Source: Malaya genurostris (taxonomy: Eukaryota; Arthropoda; Insecta; Diptera; Culicidae). Taken from it: a stretch of 64,000 bases of DNA. The position numbers and the translations under genes were made by a program. Shown one piece after another: positions 10,601 to 21,498 of the stretch. The notes below the pieces were generated by a model, which was given only the letters and a program-made list of their open reading frames with translations, was not told the origin of the DNA and ran no database searches. The stretch covers positions 129,138,650 to 129,202,649 of the forward strand of contig NC_080570.1 in NCBI RefSeq assembly GCF_030247185.1, written 5' to 3'. Positions within the stretch are counted from its first letter, which is position 1; each line of letters starts with the position of its first letter.

Positions 10601-13055
10601 TAAAAAAAGGTAAAAGATTGAAAGTGCTTCGATGTAAGCTAGGGAAGGAACTCAAAATTTCCTAGCACAAAGTGTCAGACTTTTCGAGCAACCAAAACCA
10701 CACATCCCACTTTCATTTCGCATTGCTGAGCCGACTCTCTTATTTTATAACACCAGCCGTAAGCGTTTGGATCCCCGTTGGTTTGCTTGACACTGTAAGC
10801 CGAACTAGTCGGGAGAGTGCTAAAAACTGCTGAATTTTACTTGTCACGGATTAAGGAGGAGTAGGAGCCCCGTTTTGCTGCACACTGCCATCATGCACAT
10901 TCATGCAGAGAGACTGCTGTCGCCTGGAGACAGGCAACCAATATCGCCACTGTGCATATCAAGTAGCTGGTAGTAGTTTCATCTTGACGTGCACTTGTCC
11001 TCTGGATTCGTGTCTGAGGTCCGTAACTGGTGCCGGATTGTCAGAAAGCTTCCGGACTACGAACTGATGGGTGCATTTACGGGTGCTACACTGTCGAGCC
11101 ACTGCGAGAATGCACCGTCTGCTACAGCAGCAGTAGCAGCTCAGCTCGATCCTGGCAGCTTTATGATGCACAAGTGCGACAAGGCAAATCGCCACGTCAG
11201 AGCCCGAAGAAGAAGAAGAAGTAGGGGAAGCGACATTTGAATTGAACGCTTCTGACGAGAATAACGCGAATTTTCAACAAGTATCCAACCAATGGAACCA
11301 TGCAGCAGCAGAAACGTGCCCTTTTGAGGGCTCGGCAATTTCTTGAATTGGACAAACGACGCGAAGTGAATTCATCGGGTGGTGTCATAGATGCTTTCTA
11401 CTTTTTTTTGTTGTTTTTGTTGTTGTGGGAATCAGTGGTGCTCGAGCTCCACTTCAGCTCTCTATTTGCTTGGAAACCTAAAACCTACCACAAACGTGAC
11501 CCCGACCATGGACCCTGGACCGATTCCGTACATCCAACCGAGTCCGGCTGAGCCCACAACAAACGGACAGAGCAGAGCATATATCTCCCCAAGCCAATCA
11601 TAAAATATGGCTTTTGTGGGGGGGAAAACCGAACAGAACATGCGGCACGAGAAATGCGCAGCTTTTGCACACGAGGAGCGGTGCAAAGAAAAAAAAATGA
11701 AGTAAAATAAAAAAAAATCAACCCGCGAGGTAAAAAATGTGCCGGGCGCGCGCGGTTCTGACTTGTGAGCGTGCTGCCGGACGAAGTCGGGTTTTCGACA
11801 GTATTTTCATTCTGATTAAATTCAACGATAATAGTGTTATTTATAATTATGGCTTTTGATGCGGATTTACGCAACAAGCCAGCTGTCCTTGGGTTCTCGT
11901 GAAGGTAAAGTTGGCAAGCTAAAGACCACAACCGGGTCGTCCACAATGGAACGCAATGGAAGGAACGATTTGTCACCAACCGTGCCGCTACCTAGATTCG
12001 TCGGCTAGAGACGAAACACCGGTAGCAGTACGACCATACGTTCGGTACGCAATCATCGCAGTCAAGGAGAGGAGCGCAGGATAGACAGCGAAACCCACCA
12101 CGACACGGCTGCAATCTCCGACAGACATCTTAATAGCACTGCAGCATCCGTAGAAGCTGTTTCGATCAGAATTTTTTTTTCTGCATCCATGTTGGCAGTA
12201 TTCGTATTTATTTGTCGAGAGTTATTTTTAATGGAATGGTAGTTCTCTGGATCCCAGTGCAGAACCTGAAACCGGTAACCATTTTCCCTCTGTCATAACG
12301 ACAAACGGTCAATTTTCCATACGACCAAAGCCAACTAGCAATTTCAACCGGATGACATCTAGAGTATTGTTGGCAATCGAACAACAACGAACCAAAAAAA
12401 AAAGACATAGAAAAACAAATGGAAATACGGCCAAAGCGATAGCGATAAGCTTTACCTCCCGCCGGAATACGACTTCGGAAGGCAGCAGCACATATGCGCT
12501 CTACGCCGTGATTGCCAGAGTTGTTATTTTCGAACAACAAGTGCCTGGAAGCGATTTGCGAGATCGCGTCCCGTCGTCCTGTTTCGCGCGCGATGTGTCA
12601 CGATTTCTAACAATGTTCGTACGCGCGTTCAGGTGAGGTGAAAAATTTGCCATTTCTGTTCCCATCCTAAGCCTGGGAGACAGGCACAGACACTCAACGG
12701 CGGCAATCACTTACGGTGTGGGTTCCGTTCCGAGTGAACGGATGATACCGATTGTATTCTGTGTAGTGCCAACAGTTTAGCACTTGAAACGGGTTTAGGA
12801 GTTTTTTTTTAAATTTTAGTTTTCTCCCACTCACACTTTGGGGTCGTTTACCAAATCTGTGTTTTAATCCATTGGGAATACTAGTATTCTAGGCAGTATC
12901 ATCAGAAAGGGGTTGGAGAGCGTTTTGAAATTTGATATTTTGCAATCGGACATAACAATAAATCAAGAAAGCTTTCGGGGCAGGAATGACAGGCGTACTT
13001 GGCGATGGCGAAGTTTTACCGATCTGTTCAAATTTTGTGTAACGTGTATGGAATT
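10601..13055. other. low-repeat DNA, possible intron or regulatory sequence
   Basis: About 2.4 kb without recognised transposons, more GC-balanced than its surroundings. Several short overlapping open frames lack family features. A GC-rich patch near 11740-11790 and a donor-like 'ttcaggtgagg' at about 12630 were seen but nothing supports an exon. Confidence 0.4.
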
Positions 13056-13066
13056 GGTATACTCAC

Positions 13067-13098
13067 TTCTACGAATATAGTGGTCACTGTTGTCTTAC
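13067..13098 (-). other. candidate 32-nt microexon or recursive splice site
   Basis: On the minus strand a branch-like 'actaactaat' and the pyrimidine tract 'tttttatttctctttcg' lead to CAG, immediately followed by GTAAGA, so a consensus acceptor abuts a consensus donor. Thirty-two bases later comes a second donor, GTGAGTA. The 32 bases are open in one frame (KTTVTTIFVE, two bases left over). This could be a microexon of a gene on the minus strand, or a ratcheting recursive splice site. It could also be chance. Confidence 0.3.
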
Positions 13099-13213
13099 CT
13101 GCGAAAGAGAAATAAAAATTAGTTAGTTCTTTATAGTCTAGCAATATATCTGTTCAATAGCGTGAATAAAAATAAGTAAAGTGTAGTGTAGTGAACAACA
13201 AAACTAGTTCAAG

Positions 13214-13530
13214 ATAAGTAATTTTAATGCACAAAAATAAATAGGTTCGTATAGTTTCTGACCCATGATAAAAGAAATTGAGGTTTTGTCAAAGGTACAT
13301 ATTCCCCTCAAGGCGTGCGTCTCCGTGATCCAAGTTTGTAGCCAATTTTCGATTTCTGCGAAAGAAGTGAACCAATGATTTGCCGTTCTGCATCCGTCGG
13401 AAATACCAATAATCAGACGGAGCAATATCAGCAGAATACGGCGGGTGCGGCAAAATGTCCCATTTGAGCGTTACCAAGTATTTTTTCATCACATGAGGCC
13501 GAGCGTTGTCATGCATGTATGTATGTATGT
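13214..13530 (-). pseudogene. mariner transposase, C-terminal fragment
   Basis: The minus strand encodes the second catalytic block (HDNARPHV) and the third (PHPPYSADIAPSDYWYF) of a mariner DDD transposase, followed by a frameshifted tail with the WLQTWI segment. Spacing between the second and third aspartates is 31 residues instead of the usual 34, so a three-residue deletion is likely. The N-terminal DNA-binding region and first aspartate are missing; the sequence upstream degrades into a catg/catgtatg microsatellite. Not functional. Confidence 0.75.
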
Positions 13531-13560
13531 ATGTGTGAAGCCACAATCCGTTCAAGGCAT

Positions 13561-13960
13561 TACCAGTGTATGCGGGTAGACTTACAGTAGATCCGAATTT
13601 GATTATCAGATAGCTTTCGTATAACTGCTGTTAAGAAGGCCAAAAAGGGTTTTGAGGACCCGGCGCCTTCCAGCAACAACATCCGGCCATATAATAAAGA
13701 ATTTTGCTGTACCAGCTTAAACCCGCCTGATGGTTTGTTTGTTAGAAGGGTGCGTCTTACTCATTTCACACCTTCAGTGATAAACATAAAGCTTCCCCAC
13801 GTGACTTGGGTTGGCAATCCACTCTATCATCCAGTTATTCACTTGTAAGATACCCTGATGCTGATATTTTCGTTTTAAAATTCCCGCGCTTATTTAATCG
13901 GTAAACTTTTATTCTCTCAACGTTGGCAACACTTTTATACACATTCTGTCAAATTTTGAC
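13561..13960. other. non-coding spacer between two mariner remnants
   Basis: No coding or repeat pattern was recognised. It may include decayed non-coding ends of either mariner. Confidence 0.35.
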
Positions 13961-14034
13961 GCATATTGTACGATAAGCTTTTGTTTGGCGTCTATACAAA
14001 GAAGTTGAAAAATTTTCGTGTGGCGATTTTTATA

Positions 14035-14722
14035 ATGGATGAAAATTTAGAACAACGTGCGTGCATCAAATTTTGTGTTGCAAATGGATTTAAGTGTTCC
14101 GAAACGTTGAAAATGTTAGAAAAGGCCTTTGGTGAATCGTGTGTAGGAAAAACACAGGCATACGAGTGGTATAAACGCTTCAAAGGTGGTCGTACAAGCT
14201 TGGATCATGATGAGATCCCTGGCCGCCCAACAACATCTGTTACTGAAGAAAACATTGAACCGGCGAAGCAAATCGTGTTGCAAAATCGTTCTGTACCGAT
14301 TAGAGAGATTGGTGTATTATTGGGCATCTCTTATGGATCAGCCGAACACATTTTAACTGATGTTTTGGGTTTGAAACGCGTCGCTTGTCGGCTGGTGCCA
14401 AAAAAGCTGAATATCAGGTAATGCGCCGGCTCACACAGCGTTGGTTGTGTCGCAGTTTTTGGCCAAAACTCAACCAATATCATCAACCAAGCACCGTACT
14501 CTCCAGATATGGCCCCGTGTGACTTTTTCCTCTTCCCCAGACTCAAATTGCGATTGCTGGGAACGCGTTTTGAGACCATAGAGATCAGAAAAGAGAATTC
14601 GCTGCGTGAACTAAAGGCCATAAAACTTGTATGGAAAATTGGATCAAGCGTTGGCATGCATGCATTGCCGCAGGAGGAGAGTACTTTGAAGGCGATAATA
14701 AAGAAATTTATAAAATATTGAA
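14035..14722 (+). pseudogene. Tc1/mariner transposase with large internal deletion
   Basis: From the ATG at 14035 (chosen because MDENLEQRACIKFCVANGFK aligns with the family start) about 128 residues encode the bipartite helix-turn-helix region, including the YEWYKRFKGGRTSLD linker and the GRP hinge. The frame then breaks near 14420. From about 14480 another frame gives the third catalytic block (APYSPDMAPCDFFLFPRLKL) and the C-terminus (WHACIAAGGEYFEGD). The first and second catalytic aspartates are lost by deletion. A clear terminal inverted repeat was not found. It directly abuts the reversed repeat R. Confidence 0.75.
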
Positions 14723-15254
14723 ATTTATATATATAAAAAATTGGTATAGAATTCGCTCAAACTTTGGAAAAATTTTCCGAGGCCCGGAGGGCCGAATGTT
14801 ATATACCAATCGATTCAGCTCGACGAACTGAACAAATGTCCGTGTGTGTATGTGTGTGTATGTATGTGTGTTGTCAACTAAGAGGTCGAGATCTCAGAGA
14901 TGGCTGGACCGATTTTGATCAAACTAGTCGCAAATGAAAGGTCTCCCCGTCACCCAGAACGCTATTGAATGGTTTTGAGATCGGATGTTTACTTTTTCAG
15001 TTATACGAAGTTTTATGTCAAAATGTTCTGTTTTTTACAGTATCTGCCACACTTGACCTTGAAAACAGAATAATTTTCTTTACTTAGATTCCGCACGGTA
15101 ATAGCAATCCAACAAGCCATAGATTGTTAAAATCCGTCCACTTTTAACGGAAATATCGATATTTTTGTGTAAACGACTTTTCCCCCTATTCCAGCAGTAG
15201 GAGTTTTGAGCGCTGTTTGACAAAGCAATGCACAGTGGTTTGAATCGACAAAAA

Positions 15255-15692
15255 CCTGTTGTAATCCACCTATTGGTGTAATGATGCCTTTCTCATATCA
15301 ATCAAACTATCATATATAATACTGTGGTATTCTTCAAAATATTTTTCTTCGATCCTTAAAAGAATAATCGAAATAGATTTGTTTGACCGTCAACTGATAA
15401 AAAATGTCAATTGGAAAAGATTTGAGGTCGATTTAGAAAAATTTTTACGGTTTGTCGCTCTTTTCAGTGATGGTATAAAATTTTTAACACACTTTACCCT
15501 ATATTTCCGGATCCGGAAGTCGGATCCTGATGAAATTCAGGAATTACGTATGGGACCACAGGACCTTTCATTTGAACCTAAGTTTGTAAAAATCGGTCGC
15601 GCCATCTATGAGAAAAGTTAGAACACATATTTTCATTTTTTTGCACATTTTACCCCATAAAGTTAGTGCAATAAACGTTACATACACACATA

Positions 15693-15772
<80 letters not shown>

Positions 15773-15888
15773 TTTTGCGTACTCGACGAACTGAGTCGAA
15801 TGGTATATGACACTCGGCCCTCCGGGCCTCAGTTCAAACGTCGGTTTTCACAGTGATTGCATAACCTTTCTATATGAGAAAGGCAAAA
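15255..15888 (+). repeat. FamA repeat inserted in the left arm of the fold-back element
   Basis: Starts 'cctgttgtaatccacctatt' and 'atgatgcctttctcatat', ends 'tatatgagaaaggcaaaa', so the ends form a ~14-base inverted repeat. It carries 'ccggatccggaagtcggatc', 'aaaatcggtcgcgccatctat', a CA microsatellite and the 'ctcggccctccgggcctc' segment. The right arm of the surrounding element is uninterrupted at the equivalent site, which shows that this is an insertion. Non-coding. Confidence 0.65.
15694..15772. repeat. (CA)n microsatellite
   Basis: CA dinucleotides with occasional AA interruptions, part of the FamA repeat. Open frames through it on both strands are artefacts. Confidence 0.9.
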
Positions 15889-17965
15889 CGTGAACTTAAT
15901 TCTCTAGCTGCTAAACTCATTCACAAAAATATACCTCGTGATTTGATCACAATAAAAAATGTGCAAAGCCTACTACGATAAAAGTTCATTTCAACAACTT
16001 TTTTCCCTTAAGAGATAGAGAAACGATGTATTCTACAAAATTTTAGAACTTCTAACGAGAAAAAACTTTGCTGAAGAAGCTAAAGATTTAACGCATATAG
16101 TTTCTGATATATGAAGCATTTTCGTTTGAAACCACTTAAAATCATTTTTTTGTGCATAACTTTTTTCGCAATTATTTTCAGTGTCTACTATGTTCGAGAC
16201 AATTACTAAAAACGTAAAATTACACATTTTTGTTGAAGACTGTGCACGGTTTGGCCTTTTTCCTAAAAAGTTATTTAACATTTCAACTTTTATATACACT
16301 AACTTTAACTACTAATAGGAAGCAGGGTCGCAGACAAAAAGGCACATACATATACTTTTTGGAAAGCTTAAATCAAGTAATATAAAGGTACGAAGTGTGT
16401 AGCGTGGCCTTTTTAAATTGTGTGAATGAGACAACGAAATATAGAGTGCTTTTTTGACAATTTTCTTAGCAGAAACGTTTACTAAAACGAATATTTTTGG
16501 TTTATTAAACCGAGCTTTGTAGGAAATGTTAAAAAATTGCAATCGGTCGTTAGTGTAGCTTTGGTGCAATGATGTATTGATTGAATATAATTTGATGTCT
16601 TACACCACTACCAGTACGCCCAAAAAAAAGCTTCTTCAGCAAAGTTTTTTCTCGTTAGAAGTTCTAAAACTTTGTAGAACACATCGTTTCTCTATCTCTT
16701 AGGGGAAAAAAGTTGTTGAAATGAACTTTTATCGTAGTAGGCTTTGCACATTTTTTATTGTGATCAAATCACGAGGTATATTTTTGTGAATGAGTTCTTC
16801 AAAAGAACTCTGTATATCGGATCAACGGTTTAGCAGCTAGACAATTAAGTTCACGTTTTTGTCGATTCAAACCACTGTGCAATGCTTGGGAGAAACGCGA
16901 AACTCGATTTTTTATACTGTTACATACAATTGTTTCTAAGTACCAAAACGACTGTGTACAGCATCCTTTTTCATGACATTTAGACTCGGACCGATTTTAG
17001 CACGGCTCGTTTTTGGCAACATAATCGTTCGAACATGACAGACGTAAACCAGATGATGGCAGAATTTTCGAGTTGAAAGCAATTCCATAATTATATTGGT
17101 TTAAACTACTTACATCAATAAATGTTGGAAGAACATAACACCCATACACCATTCGAATCAGTTCGTCGAGATCAGCAATTGCTTGTGTGTGACAAATAAT
17201 TTCACTCAATTTTCTCGGAGATGACTCAACCGTTTTCTACAAACACAGATTCATATGAAAAGTCGTATGCTCTCAAACAAGATTCACGAATTATGTTTGG
17301 GTCCGACTTCTGGTTCCGGAACTACAGGATGATATGCGAAACAAAATTGTAACTCATTGTTGGCTGAACCGATCTAATATTCAAATGAAAGGTCTTAAAA
17401 TCCTATAAAAAACCTTTCTTTTTAGTCAGACCCGACTTACGGTTCAGGAGATACAGGGTGATTGGTATAAAAATGCCTATTTCACTTAAAATAATCAGGT
17501 TTAACGGGTTTGCAGATTTGGATAGTCGATAACCAAATGAACTTATTTACTTACTTACCAAAATAGATGTCTAAACTGATCTTCAAACATATGGAATCAA
17601 ATGTAAACTATACAGCTTCTCAGGTGAATTTAACTGACTTCGGCTACACTGATTTTCGAATCGTTTCTCAAAGCTCAATCGTTTTCTCAAAAAAAGCGCA
17701 AATCGAATTTCAAAAACAAAAATTCAAATTAAAGAATTTATGGCCCCATACAAAATTATTGAATTTTATCTAATTCTGGAATACCCTGTAATTCCTGATG
17801 AGTTTGTAAAATACCGGTTTATAGAAGATTACCATCCCAAAAAAGCTTCAAAGTTGGATTCAAAACTATTGCAATTCATTCGTCATATTAGTTTATGGCT
17901 ATACGAATCCTTTTAGGTTATTCTGGTTCCTGAATACTGGCTCTAGAAGTACCGTAGATAAACTC

Positions 17966-19630
17966 ACACGATGAGTCTCGAAGTGCTCGCGGGCGTCTTA
18001 CCGTTGAAAAATCGATTCTGGGATCTCTCATATCGATTGCTAATCCGATGCGACATCTTGAATCCGATGGTGATTGAAAACTTCGAAAGGCTTATCGAGC
18101 TCAATTCTCAGACCCGTTTCATGTCCTTGTACTTTAATTTCATGGCTCAAAATATCAATCCTTCTTCATATATTCCAAACCGTGCTCATTTCTTGGATAC
18201 TTCTAATTCTACTGTGTTTTTCGATACATCCATGAAAGAAGAAATTCGTGGAATCCCGGATCACGTACGCCCTCAAGTGGCCCCAAATATTTTTAATAAC
18301 AAATTCAGAACAGTCAACTGTGAAAAGATGTTTTACACTGACGGATCAAACATCAACAGGTCCACTGGCTTTGGAATCTTCAATCAGAACATCACCGCTT
18401 CTTACAAACTCAGTGATCCGGCTTCAGTTTACGTCGCAGAATTAGCTGCTATTCAGTACACCCTCGAGATCATTGAAACCTTGCCCAAAGACCATTACTT
18501 CATCGTTACGGACAGTCTAAGCTCAATAGAAGCTCTCCGGGCGATGAAACCAGGAAAGTATCCCCCATATTTCCTGGGGAGAATAAGGGAACATTTAAGA
18601 GCTTTATCTGAGCGGTCTTATTTAATATCGTTAGTCTGGGTCCCTTCGCATTGCTCTATTCCGGGCAATGAAAAGGCAGACTCATTGGCTAAAGTGGGCG
18701 CATTGGAAGGTGATATTTACGAAAGACCAATCTGCTTCAACGAATTTTTCAGCATTTCTCGTCAGAAGACACTCGAAAGTTGGCAAGCTTCATGGAGCAA
18801 TGGAGACCTAGGACGTTGGCTATACTCTATAATTCCAAAGGTATCGACGAAGCCTTGGTTTGAGGGGATGAAAGTGGGTCGCGATTTCATTCGTGTGATG
18901 TCCCGACTTATGTCTAATCACTCCGAGTTGGGTACGCATCTCTGGCGAATTGGCCTCGCTGAAAATGGTATCTGCGCTTGTGGCAATGGTTACCACGACA
19001 TCGAGCATATTGTGTGGTCATGTGCCCTGAATCGTTTCGCAAGATTACAGTTAAGAGACTCCCTTTGGGCCCGAGGTAGGCCACCAAATGTGCCGGTGCG
19101 AGATGTACTAGCAAGTCGCGATTGCACTTATATGTACTCGATTTACATCTTTCTGAAAAATATTGGTTTATCAATCTAGTTACTGCTTTTCTTTATTTAC
19201 ATCCTTTACAGTTCACCTTTCCCCAAAATGCCATATGGTGACGTACTGATTGGTTTTTGGTAATCACACATCGGAAATTTTGAGCCAAAATGAAACGAAG
19301 ATTACACGAAGACTTTGAAGTTATTACATTATTATTATCTGTTTTTTGTTGTTGTATATTGTTTGAGTGTGTATGTAACTATTTGTTTTTTCCATACTAA
19401 CCTGGAGTAACCGCCAGTAATTCGGCTCCCTTTTTCAACACTAACCTTAAATTTTCTATAGTTTAACCATGAATGTATTCCCCACTCTTTAACTCTCCCA
19501 CCAACCTTGTATGTGTATGTATATATGTTAAATAATAATTGTAATTATATTGTACGAAAAAATACAATACAGACTTTGGCACCTCTGAGCTAAAGCTATG
19601 TGCCATATCAAATAAACGATCTGAAGAAAA
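17966..19630 (+). mobile_element. 5'-truncated I-group LINE (RNase H end plus 3' UTR)
   Basis: Homology to the full-length LINE begins at 'actcacacgatgagtctcg', equivalent to about 23955 in that element. The insert ends in 'aataaacgatctgaagaaaaa'. Flanking aaactc (17960-17965 and 19631-19636) duplicates repeat R sequence and fits target-primed integration. The 3' UTR differs from the full-length neighbour, although both end in a related 'ttggca..gagct(t)aagc..tgtgcc' motif, so this is a sister subfamily. Confidence 0.8.
17971..19179 (+). CDS. I-group LINE ORF2, C-terminal 402 residues (truncated)
   Basis: This open frame covers the end of the reverse transcriptase protein: connection region, then an RNase H domain (FYTDGS, AELAAIQ, VTDSLSS, and WVPSHCSIPGNEKAD, giving the catalytic D-E-D-D set), then a C-terminal cysteine/histidine motif (CACGNGYHDIEHIVWSC). 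The endonuclease and reverse transcriptase domains are missing through 5' truncation, so the ATG at 17971 is internal, not a natural start. The frame is intact to its stop. RNase H residues are nearly identical to the neighbour at 21491-25171, while the last ~110 residues differ much more. It cannot act alone. Confidence 0.75.
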   Translation: MSLEVLAGVLPLKNRFWDLSYRLLIRCDILNPMVIENFERLIELNSQTRFMSLYFNFMAQNINPSSYIPNRAHFLDTSNSTVFFDTSMKEEIRGIPDHVRPQVAPNIFNNKFRTVNCEKMFYTDGSNINRSTGFGIFNQNITASYKLSDPASVYVAELAAIQYTLEIIETLPKDHYFIVTDSLSSIEALRAMKPGKYPPYFLGRIREHLRALSERSYLISLVWVPSHCSIPGNEKADSLAKVGALEGDIYERPICFNEFFSISRQKTLESWQASWSNGDLGRWLYSIIPKVSTKPWFEGMKVGRDFIRVMSRLMSNHSELGTHLWRIGLAENGICACGNGYHDIEHIVWSCALNRFARLQLRDSLWARGRPPNVPVRDVLASRDCTYMYSIYIFLKNIGLSI

Positions 19631-19674
19631 AAACTCTAAAGTGGAACTTACTCCGACATATCATGGAATGTTCA

Positions 19675-20151
19675 TTGCCGTTTCAACCTTCCGAGTGAAC
19701 GGACGTGCTTTGTGTTTACTGCGAAAGCGTTGAAAACCAGTGCCGTGTGTGATAAAGTGACCGGACGATCAAAACTAGATCGCTATTGTGTAATAGACAA
19801 TAGTGCTTTTTCCTGTGAGAGGTTTTATGCACATTATATACTGAAGCAGTGTATTGTTGTGAGCGGACGATCGAAACAGTACCGTTAGCCGGTGATTGTT
19901 CGATCGATCAAAACAGGCCCAGCGGTGTACGTGATATCACTGTGCGGATTAAAAAAGAGTGTGCTTTTTCCTCTCGGAGGTTTTTTGCACACCATCGCAG
20001 CGGCGATACGCCGATCGACGAGGGCTAGGCCTTGGTGGCCCCCGTTGGATTTAAGTTAAGTATCATTATTTAGTTTTTTTTTTCCTTCCTGCATTCGACT
20101 GTTCTATTTCTCCCCGATTCACTTAATTCTGTGCGGAGGTAGCTCCGCAAC
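19675..20151 (+). promoter_or_regulatory. LINE 5' UTR with internal promoter signals
   Basis: The junction reads ttcAttgcc; taking the A at 19674 as +1 gives an initiator-like TCATT, and positions +28 to +32 read GGACG, matching the RGWYV downstream promoter element used by insect LINEs. Further in, two imperfect copies of a block recur: 'cggacgatcaaaac' and 'gtgctttttcctgtgagagg' at 19763-19840, then 'cggacgatcgaaac' and 'gtgctttttcctctcggagg' at 19864-19980. These may be repeated regulatory units. Confidence 0.5.
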
Positions 20152-21498
20152 ATGTCTAGTCTAAATTATGACCCCCCCGTTCCCGATGATCAAATGGAGA
20201 CTTCCCTTGACTATAAAAAGTCTCGCATAAAGAGCTATCCGGATGGGCTCGCACTACCGGCCGGTCCTTATGCGGTCTATTTCCGGACCAAATCGAAAGA
20301 AAAAAAATTAAATATTTTAAAAATATCGCGGGACCTGTCCTCGCGATACAATACTATAAAAAGTTTTGATAAGATACGTCCAGACAAGCTCAGGGTCCTG
20401 TTTACCAGTTCAAAACAGGCTAATGAGCTCGTTCAAAATGATCCTTTTACGCGGGAGTACCGCGTCTACGTGCCAGCTCGCGAAGTAGAAATCGACGGTG
20501 TGGTCACCGATTCAAGTTTGACTTGCGAGGACGTTCTTAAGTACGGGGCGGGTTGTTTTAAAGACCCCTCACTTAAGAATGTCAAGATACTGGATTGCAA
20601 GCGATTGCATTCAGTATCGATCGCCGGGGATGGAACAAAGTCCTATCCCCAATCAGACTCTTATCGTGTGACCTTCGCCGGTTCTGCTTTGCCCAACTAC
20701 ATCCTCTTGGACCGGGTTCGTTTGCCTGTTCGCCTATTCGTACCCCGAGTAATGAACTGTACTAATTGCAAAAAACTGGGGCATACAGCTACCCATTGCA
20801 GCAATAAGCCACGTTGTGCTAACTGTGGGGAAGCTCATGCGGACGGCTCTTGCGGTAAGGATGCTGAAAAGTGTCTCTACTGTAAGGAGGGTCCGCATGA
20901 CCTCTCTGATTGTCCCGCTTACAAACTGCGAGGTGATCGAATGAAGCGTTCCCTAAAGGAGCACTCCAAGCGTTCTTTCGCAGAGATGCTTAAAAGTGCC
21001 ACCCCTCCTAAACAGACAACGAACCCATATGCCTGCTTGTCAACTGACGAGAGCGATTCTGACGACCCTTTGGAAGGTCCATCTTCGGCGGTCCCTCATA
21101 GCTGTAGGAAAAGAATAAATAAATCCTCTCATAAGCTACCTAGTAAGGGTTCGAAGGTGTCTTCCGAAGGGCTTCGAAAAGTTACAGCTAACGGGAATCG
21201 GGACACAACACCGAAGCAAAAAGCTCCTGGTCTCGGAAAACTCAATTCCGAGATGGAATTCCCACGACTTCCCGGGACTACAAAATCCCCAAGCGTCCCA
21301 GAAAATCTACCAGAGAACCAACTAGGTGCTGGACTTATCAAGTTCTCTGATGTTGTGGACTGGATTTTTACAACTTTCAATATTTCAGACCCTCTTAGAA
21401 GCATTTTAATTGCTTTCATGCCAACAGTAAAAACATATTTGAAGCAGTTGACTGCAAATTGGCCCCTTCTCTCAGCGATTGTATCCTTCGATGGCTAA
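20152..21498 (+). CDS. LINE ORF1 protein (gag-like, three zinc knuckles)
   Basis: A 448-residue nucleic-acid-binding protein that would coat the LINE RNA. Residues about 201-265 hold three zinc knuckles: CTNCKKLGHTATHC (CX2CX4HX4C), CANCGEAHADGSC (CX2CX3HX4C) and CLYCKEGPHDLSDC (CX2CX4HX4C). The N-terminal ~190 residues resemble the RRM-like/gag region of I- and jockey-type ORF1 proteins. The C-terminal half is basic and serine-rich, ending in a hydrophobic stretch (about 395-448). The ATG at 20152 follows 'gctccgcaac', a usable insect start context. Its stop overlaps the ORF2 start by eight bases (atggctaa), suggesting that ORF2 is made by reinitiation. No internal stops. Confidence 0.85.
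   Translation: MSSLNYDPPVPDDQMETSLDYKKSRIKSYPDGLALPAGPYAVYFRTKSKEKKLNILKISRDLSSRYNTIKSFDKIRPDKLRVLFTSSKQANELVQNDPFTREYRVYVPAREVEIDGVVTDSSLTCEDVLKYGAGCFKDPSLKNVKILDCKRLHSVSIAGDGTKSYPQSDSYRVTFAGSALPNYILLDRVRLPVRLFVPRVMNCTNCKKLGHTATHCSNKPRCANCGEAHADGSCGKDAEKCLYCKEGPHDLSDCPAYKLRGDRMKRSLKEHSKRSFAEMLKSATPPKQTTNPYACLSTDESDSDDPLEGPSSAVPHSCRKRINKSSHKLPSKGSKVSSEGLRKVTANGNRDTTPKQKAPGLGKLNSEMEFPRLPGTTKSPSVPENLPENQLGAGLIKFSDVVDWIFTTFNISDPLRSILIAFMPTVKTYLKQLTANWPLLSAIVSFDG

Larger units (their letters stand above)
15232..16878. mobile_element. fold-back element with long inverted arms in repeat R
   Basis: Ends ACAGTGGTTTGAATCGACAA and its inverse are followed by arms that stay complementary for about 200 bases (left 15889-16082, right 16627-16856), with landmarks 'cgtgaacttaatt', 'atatacctcgtgatttgatc' and 'cctactacgataaaagttc'. 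Flanking gcaatgc (15225-15231 and 16879-16885) is a 7-base duplication of repeat R sequence. A FamA repeat sits in the left arm; the right arm has a ~30-base extra segment. The ~540-base centre encodes no transposase. Confidence 0.65.

Noticed and set aside
11485..11979. 164-codon minus-strand frame
   Set aside because: No domain or biased codon pattern, overlaps other short frames, no splice context.
15568..15856. Cysteine/valine- and histidine/threonine-repeat frames on both strands
   Set aside because: They translate the CA microsatellite in a FamA repeat.
21479..21490. LINE ORF2 start at TTG 21479
   Set aside because: An ATG at 21491 overlaps the ORF1 stop and fits the reinitiation arrangement; TTG starts are unlikely in an insect mRNA.
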